DNA of 45,848 nucleotides from NCBI GenBank assembly GCA_017431825.1, contig JAFRKI010000010.1, positions 1 through 45,848 of the forward strand, given 5' to 3'. Shown here in pieces: positions 1 through 7,652 of the stretch; position 1 is the stretch's first letter, and the number at the start of each line of letters is the position of its first letter. Below the pieces are notes generated by a model that did not search any database, was not told the origin of the DNA, and saw only the letters and a list, made by a program, of their open reading frames with translations. This DNA comes from Erysipelotrichaceae bacterium (GTDB lineage Bacteria > Bacillota_I > Bacilli_A > Erysipelotrichales > Erysipelotrichaceae). A program made the position numbers and the translations under genes.

Positions 1-32
1 AAAATACCGGTGTTTTTATTACGTATATCTCC
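1..32. other. Left edge: possible weak terminator of the first gene
   Basis: An AT-rich inverted repeat around a CCGG centre (AAAATACCGGTGTTTT, 1-16) lies just past the stop codon of the first gene. Its stem may continue outside the window, so it cannot be judged properly. Nothing else is visible here. Confidence 0.2.
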
Positions 33-1418
33 CTATTTCAGCGCCCTGGCAACATCCCAGGTATACTTTGCCATCTCATTGATGGACATCTTCTTGATGC
101 CTCTGACATAAGTGATGAGCTCATCGCCGAATGGTGTCTTATAGTATTCCGGAATACTGTCGGATCCCAGTATCGTGCCCAGTATCGTCATGATCTGAGC
201 GGCATTGCAGTCGACGTCTTCGCCGCAGCCTCCGCAGATCGATAAGGTCTTCACGAAGTCGTTTTCCCCGTAATACATGGCGATCACTTCCGCTGCCGCA
301 TTCGGATAGGCATGGATCCAGTTGTATCTCTCCAGTTTCTTCTCACACGGCAGCCAGGCATCGTAGTAGTTATCGTGAAGCCTGCACTGTTCATAGGCGA
401 ATCTGATGACCTGTCCGTATTCGCTGTCGGCAGGGATAAGTTCGATACATTCCTCGAGTATTTCTCGGGTATCTTTCTTCACGAAAGCCAGCGACTGCAT
501 CAGGGCATTGAAGACTTCGCCCAGGATACCGTTGCGGTCATGGGAAATGGATGCATCCATCCATGCGCATCTGGCCGCTTCATGAAGGTTGCCCGGATAA
601 AGCTGTCCGCAGATGACACCGCGCATCTGGGCGCCGATCCACTCGTTGAAAGGATTATGGAATCTGCCTGATTCCGGCGGCAGGATACCGACTCTGAGAT
701 TATTCAAAGCCCACTCTTCAGCCGACCAGCCGCTGGGGATGCGGGCCGTCCATTCCCTGGCGATATCGTAAGCCGTCGTGTCTTTTCCTTTTTCCTTATA
801 TGCCAGTAAAAGAGCGAGCTCATAGGTTATGTCGTCGTTGTAGGTATTGGGCTTTCTGACGTATTTCGTGACTTCACCGCCGTAGAACTCTCTGATAGCC
901 CGTCCGGTATTTCCTTCCAGACAGGTACCATATGCTCCACCGATGATCTGGGAAAGCCAGCCGGCATAGAACCTGTCGTACGCATCGCTCAGATCGACGT
1001 CATAGACAGGCAGTTTTACGGCCTTCTCATAGTCTTCGAACGTATCATAGAAAGTCTGTTTCCAGTACGGGCTGTCTTCATCTTTTTTGGCTGCATAACA
1101 GGCGTTGTAGACGTCCTGTTCATACTTATGAAGAGCCACCATGTCGTTATCATCATAGGCCTTCAGACCCTTTTCCAGCAGTTCCATGCCGCCTTCTACG
1201 ATGAGACCCTTGTTCTCGGTAGCCTGGATGGCAGCATTTACGATCATCTCATGAGCCCTCGATCCCGGTACCTGTGAATGCCAGTGCACCTTGGTCAGTA
1301 TGTCCTGAGCCTCTTCCGGTCCGCTCATCTCTTCTTCCCAGAAGATCTCGTTGTCGTCAGCCAAAAACTGAGGTACTTCCGACTGAAATATCTCTTTCGC
1401 TTTTTCCCATGCCTTCAT
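33..1418 (-). CDS. ADP-ribosylglycohydrolase family protein, large form
   Basis: The 461-residue product belongs to the DraG/ARH fold, whose members use two Mg ions to remove ADP-ribose from proteins or small molecules. The Asp-Asp metal motif is visible as YNDDITYELAL (about residue 192), a glycine-rich helix GWLSQIIGGAYG sits near residue 153, and the C-terminal metal motif is EDVDCNAAQIMTILGTILG. It is longer than typical 260-350 residue members and has an extra N-terminal helical section of about 140 residues. The ATG is preceded by AAGGAAGGT at good spacing, and a TATAAT box lies about 25 nt upstream (1441-1446). It stands alone, divergent from the purine permease. The substrate cannot be told from sequence. 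A second, shorter family member is at 25799-26581. Confidence 0.8.
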   Translation of the reverse strand: MKAWEKAKEIFQSEVPQFLADDNEIFWEEEMSGPEEAQDILTKVHWHSQVPGSRAHEMIVNAAIQATENKGLIVEGGMELLEKGLKAYDDNDMVALHKYEQDVYNACYAAKKDEDSPYWKQTFYDTFEDYEKAVKLPVYDVDLSDAYDRFYAGWLSQIIGGAYGTCLEGNTGRAIREFYGGEVTKYVRKPNTYNDDITYELALLLAYKEKGKDTTAYDIAREWTARIPSGWSAEEWALNNLRVGILPPESGRFHNPFNEWIGAQMRGVICGQLYPGNLHEAARCAWMDASISHDRNGILGEVFNALMQSLAFVKKDTREILEECIELIPADSEYGQVIRFAYEQCRLHDNYYDAWLPCEKKLERYNWIHAYPNAAAEVIAMYYGENDFVKTLSICGGCGEDVDCNAAQIMTILGTILGSDSIPEYYKTPFGDELITYVRGIKKMSINEMAKYTWDVARALK

Positions 1419-1528
1419 ATTATTTACCTTCCTTAAGATGATTATATCAGTATTTGAAAATAAAAACGCTTACATTGGAGCTTCCTGAAACAAGCCCTCT
1501 TAAAAGTGATATTATGACTATGTCCTAC

Positions 1529-1596
1529 TATCGTATATACTTTCAGATCTGGTGAAAGCGTCTCTACCCTGCGACCTTAATTGCGGGACTACGATA
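1529..1596 (+). promoter_or_regulatory. Purine riboswitch aptamer, guanine/hypoxanthine class
   Basis: The three-helix purine aptamer can be folded by hand. P1 is ATCGTA (1530-1535) with TACGAT (1590-1595). P2 is CTTTCA with TGAAAG closing the seven-base loop GATCTGG, which resembles the family GATATGG. J2/3 ends in the conserved CTCTACC, and P3 closes a loop starting CC that can pair with the GG of loop 2. The 3' junction is GACTACGA. The base that selects the ligand (C74 in the xpt riboswitch) is C, which predicts guanine or hypoxanthine rather than adenine. The gene that follows is a purine permease, as expected. Confidence 0.88.
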
Positions 1597-1610
1597 CCCT
1601 TTTATCGATG

Positions 1611-1642
1611 CTTTCGAAAGTGTAAGTTCGAAAGTTTTTTTT
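1611..1642 (+). terminator. Expression-platform terminator of the purine riboswitch
   Basis: CTTTCGAA (1611-1618) pairs perfectly with TTCGAAAG (1627-1634) and is followed by eight T residues. It lies between the aptamer and the permease ATG. Ligand binding should favour this hairpin and switch the gene off. The exact antiterminator pairing was not resolved by eye. Confidence 0.85.
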
Positions 1643-1675
1643 ACGATAAGTAGAAAATGTGGGAGGACTCAAAAC

Positions 1676-3007
1676 ATGTTTGAAAAACTATTCAAGCTAT
1701 CTGAAAAGAAAACCAACGTCAGGACTGAGCTCATCGCCGGCCTGACAACGTTCCTGGCCATGGCTTACATCCTGGCTGTCAACCCGTCGGTACTGGCTGC
1801 TTCCGGCATGGATACCAATTCGGTATTCCTGGCTACAGCCATCGCTTCCGGAATCTCCTGTCTGCTGATGGGCCTGCTGGCCAACTATCCGGTCGCCCTG
1901 TCTGCAGGTATGGGTACCAATGCCTTATTCGCTTACACACTCTGCATCGGTGCCGGTTACAGCTATCAGGAAGCCTTAGCAGTCGTCTTCATGTCCGGTG
2001 TCATCTTCCTGGTCATTTCCGTTACCGGTATCAGAAAGATCGTCATCAATGCGATCCCTAAGAACATGAAACTGGCCATCGGTGCCGGTATCGGTTTCTT
2101 CGTAGCCTTCATCGGTCTCAAGAATGCCGGTATCGTCATCGCCAATTCAGCTACGGCCGTATCTCTGGGATCCTTTGCGGATCCGGAAGTGCTGCTGGCC
2201 ATCATCGGTCTGCTGGTAACGATCGCCCTGGTCGTCAAGAAAGTTCCGGCCGGTGTCTTCTGGGGTCTGGTCATCACTGCCGTTCTGGGCATCATCATGT
2301 CCATCTGCGGTCTGGTAGCTGTTTCTCCGGAGAATCCGCTGCCTTCACTGAGCAATCTTGATTTCTCATTCAATTTCTCGATGCCGACCTTTGCGTGCTT
2401 CCTGGATGGTTTCAAGACTCTGTTCACCCATCCTGACTGGTTCGTCATGACCTTTGCCTTCCTGTTCTCGGACTTCTTCGATACAGCCGGCACACTGGTC
2501 GCCGTAGGCAACGACATCGGTCTGGTCAATGAAAAAGGCGAAATGGAAAACGTTGAGAAAGCCCTGCTGGCTGACTCTGTCGGTACGGTAGTCGGTGCCG
2601 TCTGCGGTACTTCTACCATCACTTCCTTCGTCGAATCAGGTTCAGGCGTAGCTGCCGGAGGCAGAACGGGCTTAACGGCCTGCACTACCGGCGTGCTCTT
2701 CTTCCTGTCCATCGTCTTTTCACCGCTGCTTTCCGTCATCACTTCTTCCGTTACGACTCCGGCTCTCGTGGTCGTCGGTATCCTGATGGCTCAGCAGTTA
2801 AAGGACATAGACTGGAGCGATCTGGTCGAAGCCGCTCCGGCTTTCATCACCATCCTGGCTATGGTGCTCGGCTATTCCATCGCTGATGGTATCGCCGTCG
2901 GTTTCATCGTCTATACTCTGGTCAATGCCGTATCCGGCAACGTTAAGAACATCCACCCTTCCGTCTGGGTGCTGGATATCATCTTTATCATTTACTTCAT
3001 CGTTTAA
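1676..3007 (+). CDS. pbuG: NCS2-family guanine/hypoxanthine permease (PbuG/AzgA type)
   Basis: This 443-residue protein with about 12 membrane segments imports purine bases by proton symport. The N-terminal block TELIAGLTTFLAMAYILAVN is the hallmark of the AzgA/PbuG branch (COG2252), followed by the AGMGTNALFAY signature and, later, LFSDFFDTAGTLVAVGN, which carries acidic residues typical of the substrate site. Length is normal for the family. GGGAGG is located correctly before the ATG. The upstream guanine-class riboswitch supports guanine/hypoxanthine as the substrate over uracil or xanthine. It is monocistronic and ends at a bidirectional terminator shared with glpK. Confidence 0.92.
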   Translation: MFEKLFKLSEKKTNVRTELIAGLTTFLAMAYILAVNPSVLAASGMDTNSVFLATAIASGISCLLMGLLANYPVALSAGMGTNALFAYTLCIGAGYSYQEALAVVFMSGVIFLVISVTGIRKIVINAIPKNMKLAIGAGIGFFVAFIGLKNAGIVIANSATAVSLGSFADPEVLLAIIGLLVTIALVVKKVPAGVFWGLVITAVLGIIMSICGLVAVSPENPLPSLSNLDFSFNFSMPTFACFLDGFKTLFTHPDWFVMTFAFLFSDFFDTAGTLVAVGNDIGLVNEKGEMENVEKALLADSVGTVVGAVCGTSTITSFVESGSGVAAGGRTGLTACTTGVLFFLSIVFSPLLSVITSSVTTPALVVVGILMAQQLKDIDWSDLVEAAPAFITILAMVLGYSIADGIAVGFIVYTLVNAVSGNVKNIHPSVWVLDIIFIIYFIV

Positions 3008-3032
3008 CTGATAAAGCCTGCTTACACAAGTT

Positions 3033-3060
3033 AAAGACCGTCTCATGACGGTCTTTTCTT
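3033..3060. terminator. Bidirectional terminator between the permease and glpK
   Basis: AAAGACCGTC (3033-3042) and GACGGTCTTT (3047-3056) form a perfect ten-pair stem with loop TCAT, followed by a T-rich tail. It serves both convergent genes. Confidence 0.9.
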
Positions 3061-3083
3061 TATCTCTGTATATTATGAATGGC

Positions 3084-4574
3084 TTATTCTTCAGTCCAGT
3101 CAAGAGTAGTACTGACGGCTTTCTTCCAGCCTCTGATCTTCTTCTCTCTGACTTCCTTTTCCATATGCGGTTCAAAGATACGGTCTATCTCCCAGTTTTC
3201 CCTGATCTCTTCCAGGTTCTGATAGAAGCCGACAGCCAGACCGGCCAGGTAAGCGGCACCTAAGGCAGTCGTTTCGATGCAGGAAGGACGGTAGACCTTG
3301 GCATCGATGACATCGGCCTGGAACTGCATCAGCAGATCGTTGGCGGAAGCACCGCCGTCGACCTTGAGTTCCTTTACCGGTACGCCGGCATCTTCTTCCA
3401 TGGCCTTGACGATGTCATAGGTCTCATAAGCGATTGACTCGAGAGTCGCTCTTACAAGATGCTTATAGTTGAAGCCTCTGGTAAGACCGACGATGGCGCC
3501 TCTGGCGTGCTGTGACCAGTAAGGTGCGCCAAGGCCCGTGAAAGCCGGTACGACGTAGGCTCCTTCGGAGTCTTCGACCTGTGAAGCGACGCTTTCCGAT
3601 TCCTTGGATGAGGAGATCACCTGCATCTCATCTCTGAGCCACTGTACGGCGGCACCGCCGATGAAGATCGAACCTTCCAGGGCGTAACTGACGTGCTCAT
3701 CAGGAGAAGCGGCGATAGTCGTTACCAGACCGTTATGAGAAGCTACGGCCTTGTGTCCGGTATTCATCAAAAGGAAACAGCCGGTACCGTAGGTATTCTT
3801 CATCTCTCCGCTTTCAAAGCAGCACTGTCCGAACAAGGCACACTGCTGGTCTCCGGCTGCCGCGCCGATCCTGATCGGTCCGCCGAAGAGTTCCGGTTCC
3901 GTTTCACCGTATACATAGCTTGACGGTTTTACTTCCGGAAGCATGCATTTCGGAACATCGAGCAGTTCCAGCAGCTCATCGTCCCATTTCAGTTCATGGA
4001 TGTTGTATAGCATGGTCCTGGAAGCGTTGGTGTAATCCGATACGTGGACCCTGCCTCCCGTCAGCTTATAGATCAGCCAGGAATCGATGGTGCCGAAATA
4101 GAGTTCTCCTCTTTCAGCCCTTTCCCTGGCTCCTTCAACGTTATCCAGCAGCCACTTGATCTTGGAACCTGAGAAATAGGCATCAGGCACCAGACCCGTC
4201 TTGGCCTTTATCGTCTCGCTGTAGCCCTTGGATACCAGATCATCGATTATCTCACTGGTCCTCCGGCACTGCCATACGATCGCATGGGCTATCGGTTCAC
4301 CGCTGATCTTATCCCAGATGACGGTCGTTTCTCTCTGATTGGTGATGCCGATCGAAATGATGTCTTCCGCTTTGGCACCGATCTTGTCCAGTGCCTTTCT
4401 GGCAACTTCCAGTACGGATTCCCAGATCTCATTGGCATCGTGTTCGACCCAGGCCGGCTGCGGATAATACTGGGTAAATTCTTTCTGGGCAACGCTCAGC
4501 ATGTTTCCTTTCTTGTCGAAAAGGATACAGCGTGAACTGGTAGTGCCCTGATCTAAAGCCATTATATATTTCAT
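3084..4574 (-). CDS. glpK: Glycerol kinase
   Basis: Glycerol kinase phosphorylates glycerol to sn-glycerol 3-phosphate. The 496-residue protein shows the FGGY kinase landmarks: [16 protein letters not shown] at the N terminus, the glycerol site around NQRETTVIW and [18 protein letters not shown], and the adenosine motif [23 protein letters not shown] precedes the ATG. The region that in enterococcal GlpK carries the HPr-phosphorylated histidine (a YHFYG-like block before GDQQ) reads FGGPIRIG here, so that histidine appears to be missing. No glpF, glpO or glpD lies nearby, so glycerol uptake and oxidation genes must be elsewhere. Confidence 0.95.
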   Translation of the reverse strand: MKYIMALDQGTTSSRCILFDKKGNMLSVAQKEFTQYYPQPAWVEHDANEIWESVLEVARKALDKIGAKAEDIISIGITNQRETTVIWDKISGEPIAHAIVWQCRRTSEIIDDLVSKGYSETIKAKTGLVPDAYFSGSKIKWLLDNVEGARERAERGELYFGTIDSWLIYKLTGGRVHVSDYTNASRTMLYNIHELKWDDELLELLDVPKCMLPEVKPSSYVYGETEPELFGGPIRIGAAAGDQQCALFGQCCFESGEMKNTYGTGCFLLMNTGHKAVASHNGLVTTIAASPDEHVSYALEGSIFIGGAAVQWLRDEMQVISSSKESESVASQVEDSEGAYVVPAFTGLGAPYWSQHARGAIVGLTRGFNYKHLVRATLESIAYETYDIVKAMEEDAGVPVKELKVDGGASANDLLMQFQADVIDAKVYRPSCIETTALGAAYLAGLAVGFYQNLEEIRENWEIDRIFEPHMEKEVREKKIRGWKKAVSTTLDWTEE

Positions 4575-4663
4575 GGAAAAGCCTCCCTATGCACATTTAA
4601 TTTTATCATTTAATATGCGAAAATATAACTGAGCTTAAGTATAAGACCATAAAGGAGACACGT

Positions 4664-6505
4664 ATGATTTTTCCTGATTTTCTTAAGAAAGGAGATACCA
4701 TCGGTATCTGTGCCTTGAGTGCCGGTATCGGCAAGAAACTTGACGAATATCTGGAATCGGTAGCTGCCCTGAAAAAGGAAGGCTATAAGATCCTGGAGAC
4801 CGAGTCGGTAAGAAACGAAGACGAGAGAGCCAATACCGCTCTTAAAAGAGCGGAAGAGCTGGATGAGCTGGTAAACAACGATGAAGTGAAGATGATCATC
4901 TGCGCAGCCGGCGGTGACAGCCAGTTCGAGACCGTTCCTTACATCGATTACGGAAGCATCAGGCAGCATCCTAAATGGATCATGGGCATGTCCGATCCGA
5001 CCAACCTGCTTTTCCCGGTCACCACGATGCTGGACATCGCGACCATCTACGGTTTCAACGGTTCTTCCTATACTCTGGAGAAGGATGCCGAACTCATCAA
5101 CAATCTCAAGATAATAAGAGGCAATCTGATAAAACAGAAAGCCTATGATCAGTACATCGACTTCCTGGATCTCGTAAAGGAAGAATACAACTACAAGGAC
5201 GTTTCCTGGAAAGGCGCAAAGCCGCTCAATGTTTCCGGACGCTGTATCGGCGGCTGTCTTGACTGCATCGAGAAACTGATCGGCACCGAATTTGATTACG
5301 TCAGCGACTTCATCGAAAGATACAAGAACGACGGCATCGTCTGGTACTTCGACAACTTCGCTACCGATGCCTACAATACCTACCTGAGCTTGCTGGAAAT
5401 GAAGAATGCCGGTTATTTCAGACACTGCAAGGCCGTGCTCTTCGGTAGAGTCGCCATACCTGCCACCTCGGGCAGCGAGCTGATCAGCGATTATGAAGAA
5501 GCCTACAGGCTGGCTCTTGAAGACATCCCATATGTCAGTGAAATGGATATCGGCCATACCAAGCCGCGTATCACCATGATCAACGGAGCCATCATCCATG
5601 TGAAGTATGAAGGAGAAAAAGGTGAAATAAGATTTGACCTAGACAATAAAGAAGAAGGAGAAAAAGAAATGGCACTTATCAGATGTCCGGAATGCGGAAG
5701 AGAAGTATCCGAACTGGCCACCGAATGCATCCACTGCGGATTCCCGCTGGTCGAAAAGGAGGAGCTGGTCAGCATCGTCGATAATCTCACTCCGGTTACC
5801 GAAGAAACGATCGAAGCCTATGACGTCATGCTGGTAGACTACGGCGATTCCAAATTCAGAACGGCCAGCAATCTCAGGAGCCTGCTGGATATCACCTACA
5901 AGGAAGCATATTCCATCCTGGCAACGTTGCCTTGCTACATCTATAACGACATTCCGCAGGGAGATGCTGAATACATCGCCCGAAAGCTCATGAACATGAA
6001 CATGCGGGTAGCCGTCTATGACCCGGTAGGAAACGTAAGATACTATGAACCGCCTAAGTATATCAACAGGCCGTTACCGGTAGTAGCTCCGATCCCGAGA
6101 GTCAGAAGAGTCGTAAGACCTAATCCGGTCATTCACTATCAGCCGATGCCAGGACCTAGTCCGCTGATGCCACATTATAATCAGCCGTTTGTCGTTCCTA
6201 AGAAGAAGGGTCCGACCATCAACATCAATATCGGCAACGATCCTGCTCCTAAGAAGAACACCTATACCACCAAGCCGAAAACGCAGCCTAAGACCCAGCC
6301 TAAGAGCAGCTTCCCGGGCGGCGGCAGTGCTCCGAAAAAGACGAGCACTCCAAGCTTCACTACTACCAGAAGCCGCAATACCACGAGCAGTCACAACACT
6401 TCATCGAGGCCGAGCTCTTCATCAAGACCGTCACCGGCTTCAAGATCGGGCGGTACCAGAAGTTCTGGCAACCGCATATCCGGCAACAGCAGAGGAAAGA
6501 GATAG
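4664..6505 (+). CDS. S66 (LD-carboxypeptidase/MccF-like) peptidase fused to a zinc-ribbon, L12-like, basic-tail protein
   Basis: One uninterrupted 613-codon frame covers two normally separate proteins. Residues 1-330 are an S66 serine peptidase, the family of murein LD-carboxypeptidases and the microcin-immunity protein MccF. The nucleophile motif is WIMGMSDPTNLL, and the catalytic histidine is probably in DIGHTKPR. The segment expected to hold the catalytic Glu reads WYFDNFAT, with Asp in its place. From residue 336 the sequence changes to a CPECG...CIHCG zinc ribbon, then a module of about 75 residues similar to the ribosomal L12 C-terminal domain, then a Pro/Ser/Thr/Arg-rich low-complexity tail. 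AAAGGAG precedes the first ATG. A second Shine-Dalgarno sequence and ATG occur in frame at the junction (see the next entry). The order could reflect a lost stop codon or a real fusion. Confidence 0.78.
   Translation: MIFPDFLKKGDTIGICALSAGIGKKLDEYLESVAALKKEGYKILETESVRNEDERANTALKRAEELDELVNNDEVKMIICAAGGDSQFETVPYIDYGSIRQHPKWIMGMSDPTNLLFPVTTMLDIATIYGFNGSSYTLEKDAELINNLKIIRGNLIKQKAYDQYIDFLDLVKEEYNYKDVSWKGAKPLNVSGRCIGGCLDCIEKLIGTEFDYVSDFIERYKNDGIVWYFDNFATDAYNTYLSLLEMKNAGYFRHCKAVLFGRVAIPATSGSELISDYEEAYRLALEDIPYVSEMDIGHTKPRITMINGAIIHVKYEGEKGEIRFDLDNKEEGEKEMALIRCPECGREVSELATECIHCGFPLVEKEELVSIVDNLTPVTEETIEAYDVMLVDYGDSKFRTASNLRSLLDITYKEAYSILATLPCYIYNDIPQGDAEYIARKLMNMNMRVAVYDPVGNVRYYEPPKYINRPLPVVAPIPRVRRVVRPNPVIHYQPMPGPSPLMPHYNQPFVVPKKKGPTININIGNDPAPKKNTYTTKPKTQPKTQPKSSFPGGGSAPKKTSTPSFTTTRSRNTTSSHNTSSRPSSSSRPSPASRSGGTRSSGNRISGNSRGKR
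5669..6505 (+). CDS. Possible separate product: zinc-ribbon / L12-CTD-like protein with basic tail, from an internal start
   Basis: An ATG at codon 336 of the preceding frame has AAGGAG about nine bases upstream and begins MALIRCPECGREVSELATEC, a very common start for free-standing zinc-ribbon proteins. The 278-residue product would hold one C4 zinc ribbon (residues 1-27). Next comes a segment from YDVMLVDYGDSKFRTASNLR to MNMRVAVYD that follows the L12 C-terminal pattern (xxLR..T..yKEAyxilxxLP....). The remainder is a tail of about 170 residues rich in Pro, Ser, Thr, Asn, Gly, Arg and Lys. Such tails are often disordered and can bind nucleic acid or acidic surfaces. The function is unknown. 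Whether it is made separately, only as a fusion, or both cannot be told from sequence. Confidence 0.55.
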   Translation: MALIRCPECGREVSELATECIHCGFPLVEKEELVSIVDNLTPVTEETIEAYDVMLVDYGDSKFRTASNLRSLLDITYKEAYSILATLPCYIYNDIPQGDAEYIARKLMNMNMRVAVYDPVGNVRYYEPPKYINRPLPVVAPIPRVRRVVRPNPVIHYQPMPGPSPLMPHYNQPFVVPKKKGPTININIGNDPAPKKNTYTTKPKTQPKTQPKSSFPGGGSAPKKTSTPSFTTTRSRNTTSSHNTSSRPSSSSRPSPASRSGGTRSSGNRISGNSRGKR

Positions 6506-6520
6506 AAATATCTCTTTTTT
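6496..6520 (+). terminator. Terminator overlapping the stop codon of the fusion gene
   Basis: AAAGAGATA (6496-6504) and TATCTCTTT (6509-6517) form a nine-pair stem ending in a T run. The TAG stop begins inside the hairpin. It separates this gene from the chromate transporter pair. Confidence 0.75.
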
Positions 6521-6525
6521 ATTCC

Positions 6526-6541
6526 TATAATAGTTGATATG
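6526..6541 (+). promoter_or_regulatory. TATAAT box seven bases before the ATG; candidate leaderless promoter
   Basis: A perfect -10 hexamer (6526-6531) is followed by seven bases and then the ATG at 6539. No purine-rich ribosome binding site fits in between, and a terminator lies immediately upstream. Initiation at the normal distance would start the mRNA at or next to the A of the ATG. No clear -35 box is visible. Confidence 0.5.
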
Positions 6542-7096
6542 GATAATAAGGCATCGATAAAGGATCTGTATTCTTCATTCTTCAGGATCGGTCTGTTTAC
6601 CTTCGGCGGCGGACTGGCCATGCTGCCGATGCTGGAAAAGGAGCTGGTCGACAAGCACGGATGGTGTGAAGAAGAAGAGATAATGAACTACTATGCGGTG
6701 GGTCAGTGTACTCCCGGCATCATAGCCGTCAACGTCGCTACCTTCGTGGGTTTTAAGCACGGCGGCGTCACCGGAGCCATTGCCTCTACTCTGGGCATCA
6801 TTTCCCCTTCGCTCATCATCATTACCCTTATCGCGACCTTCCTTAGAAACTATGCCACCTATCCTTTAGTACAGAAAGCTCTTAAAGGACTCGGTGCTGG
6901 CGTCTGTGCCATCATCATCCCTTCGATCATAAAAATGGCTAAAAGCTCCATTACCGTCTGGTATCTGGGATTGCTGTCGGTAATGGCTTTTGTGATCGCC
7001 GAGTTTACGGATATACCTATCTTCACCATCGTCATTTTCGGTATCCTGGCCGGCATCCTTATAGGATTATGGAGGTCTAAGCATGATCTATCTTAG
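6539..7096 (+). CDS. Chromate transporter family protein, first half of a split pair
   Basis: This 185-residue protein is a short-chain CHR-family transporter. The signature FRIGLFTFGGGLAMLPMLE opens the protein and VGQCTPGIIAVNVATFVGF follows at about residue 57. The rest is hydrophobic, with about five membrane segments. Long ChrA proteins have two such halves in one chain, whereas this genome has them as adjacent genes that overlap by 14 nt, so the two subunits probably assemble as a heterodimer. CHR proteins export chromate in some bacteria, but in many Firmicutes the true substrate is unknown. The start is fixed by the family N terminus. There is no ribosome binding site, and a TATAAT box sits almost on the start codon. 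Confidence 0.88.
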   Translation: MDNKASIKDLYSSFFRIGLFTFGGGLAMLPMLEKELVDKHGWCEEEEIMNYYAVGQCTPGIIAVNVATFVGFKHGGVTGAIASTLGIISPSLIIITLIATFLRNYATYPLVQKALKGLGAGVCAIIIPSIIKMAKSSITVWYLGLLSVMAFVIAEFTDIPIFTIVIFGILAGILIGLWRSKHDLS

Positions 7097-7652
7097 ACTC
7101 TTCTTTGAATTCTTCAAAACCGGATTGTTTGCGATAGGCGGCGGACTGGCTACCATTCCTTTCCTGACGGAGATAGGTCAGAAGACCGGCTGGTATACGA
7201 TGGCTGAACTTACCAACATGATAGCCGTATCCGAATCTACTCCGGGTCCGATGGGCATCAATATGGCCACTTATGTCGGTTATACCGTAGGCGGTCCTTT
7301 GGGTGCTCTGGTGGCAACTATTGGCGAGGTCACGCCTTGTGTCATCATCATCCTCCTTATTTCCAGCATGATCTACAGATATAAGGACAGTTTCTATGTG
7401 TCTAATGCCCTTTCCGGTATCAGAGCCTGCTCGCTGGGCCTTATCGCCTATGCTTTCCTGAGCGTCTTTACCTCCAGTGTCATCTATCTTGACAGGTACC
7501 GTGAAACGGGTGATATCGCTTCCGCTTTTGACATCAGGACCATCGGCATCTTCCTGTTCATACTGGTGATATCGAGGTTCTATAAAAAAAGCCATCCGGT
7601 CATCTGGATAGCTTTGTCTGCAGTATTAGGTATGGTTATTTTCAGTATCTGA
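7083..7652 (+). CDS. Chromate transporter family protein, second half of a split pair
   Basis: This 189-residue paralogue is homologous to its upstream partner. It has FFKTGLFAIGGGLATIPFL near the N terminus and VSESTPGPMGINMATYVGY in the position of the partner's CTPGI motif. The ATG lies inside the end of the first gene and is preceded by GGAGGT, so translation is probably coupled. The 3' end overlaps the 3' end of convergent truA by 11 bp, which leaves no room for a terminator between them. The two genes should form one transporter with inverted or parallel halves. Confidence 0.88.
   Translation: MIYLRLFFEFFKTGLFAIGGGLATIPFLTEIGQKTGWYTMAELTNMIAVSESTPGPMGINMATYVGYTVGGPLGALVATIGEVTPCVIIILLISSMIYRYKDSFYVSNALSGIRACSLGLIAYAFLSVFTSSVIYLDRYRETGDIASAFDIRTIGIFLFILVISRFYKKSHPVIWIALSAVLGMVIFSI

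Noticed and set aside
1966..2742. 258-codon minus-strand frame opposite the purine permease
   Set aside because: Shadow of the permease codons. Composition and content have no protein-family signal. Other long antisense frames (4610-5599, 21695-22531, 42473-43147) were rejected for the same reason.
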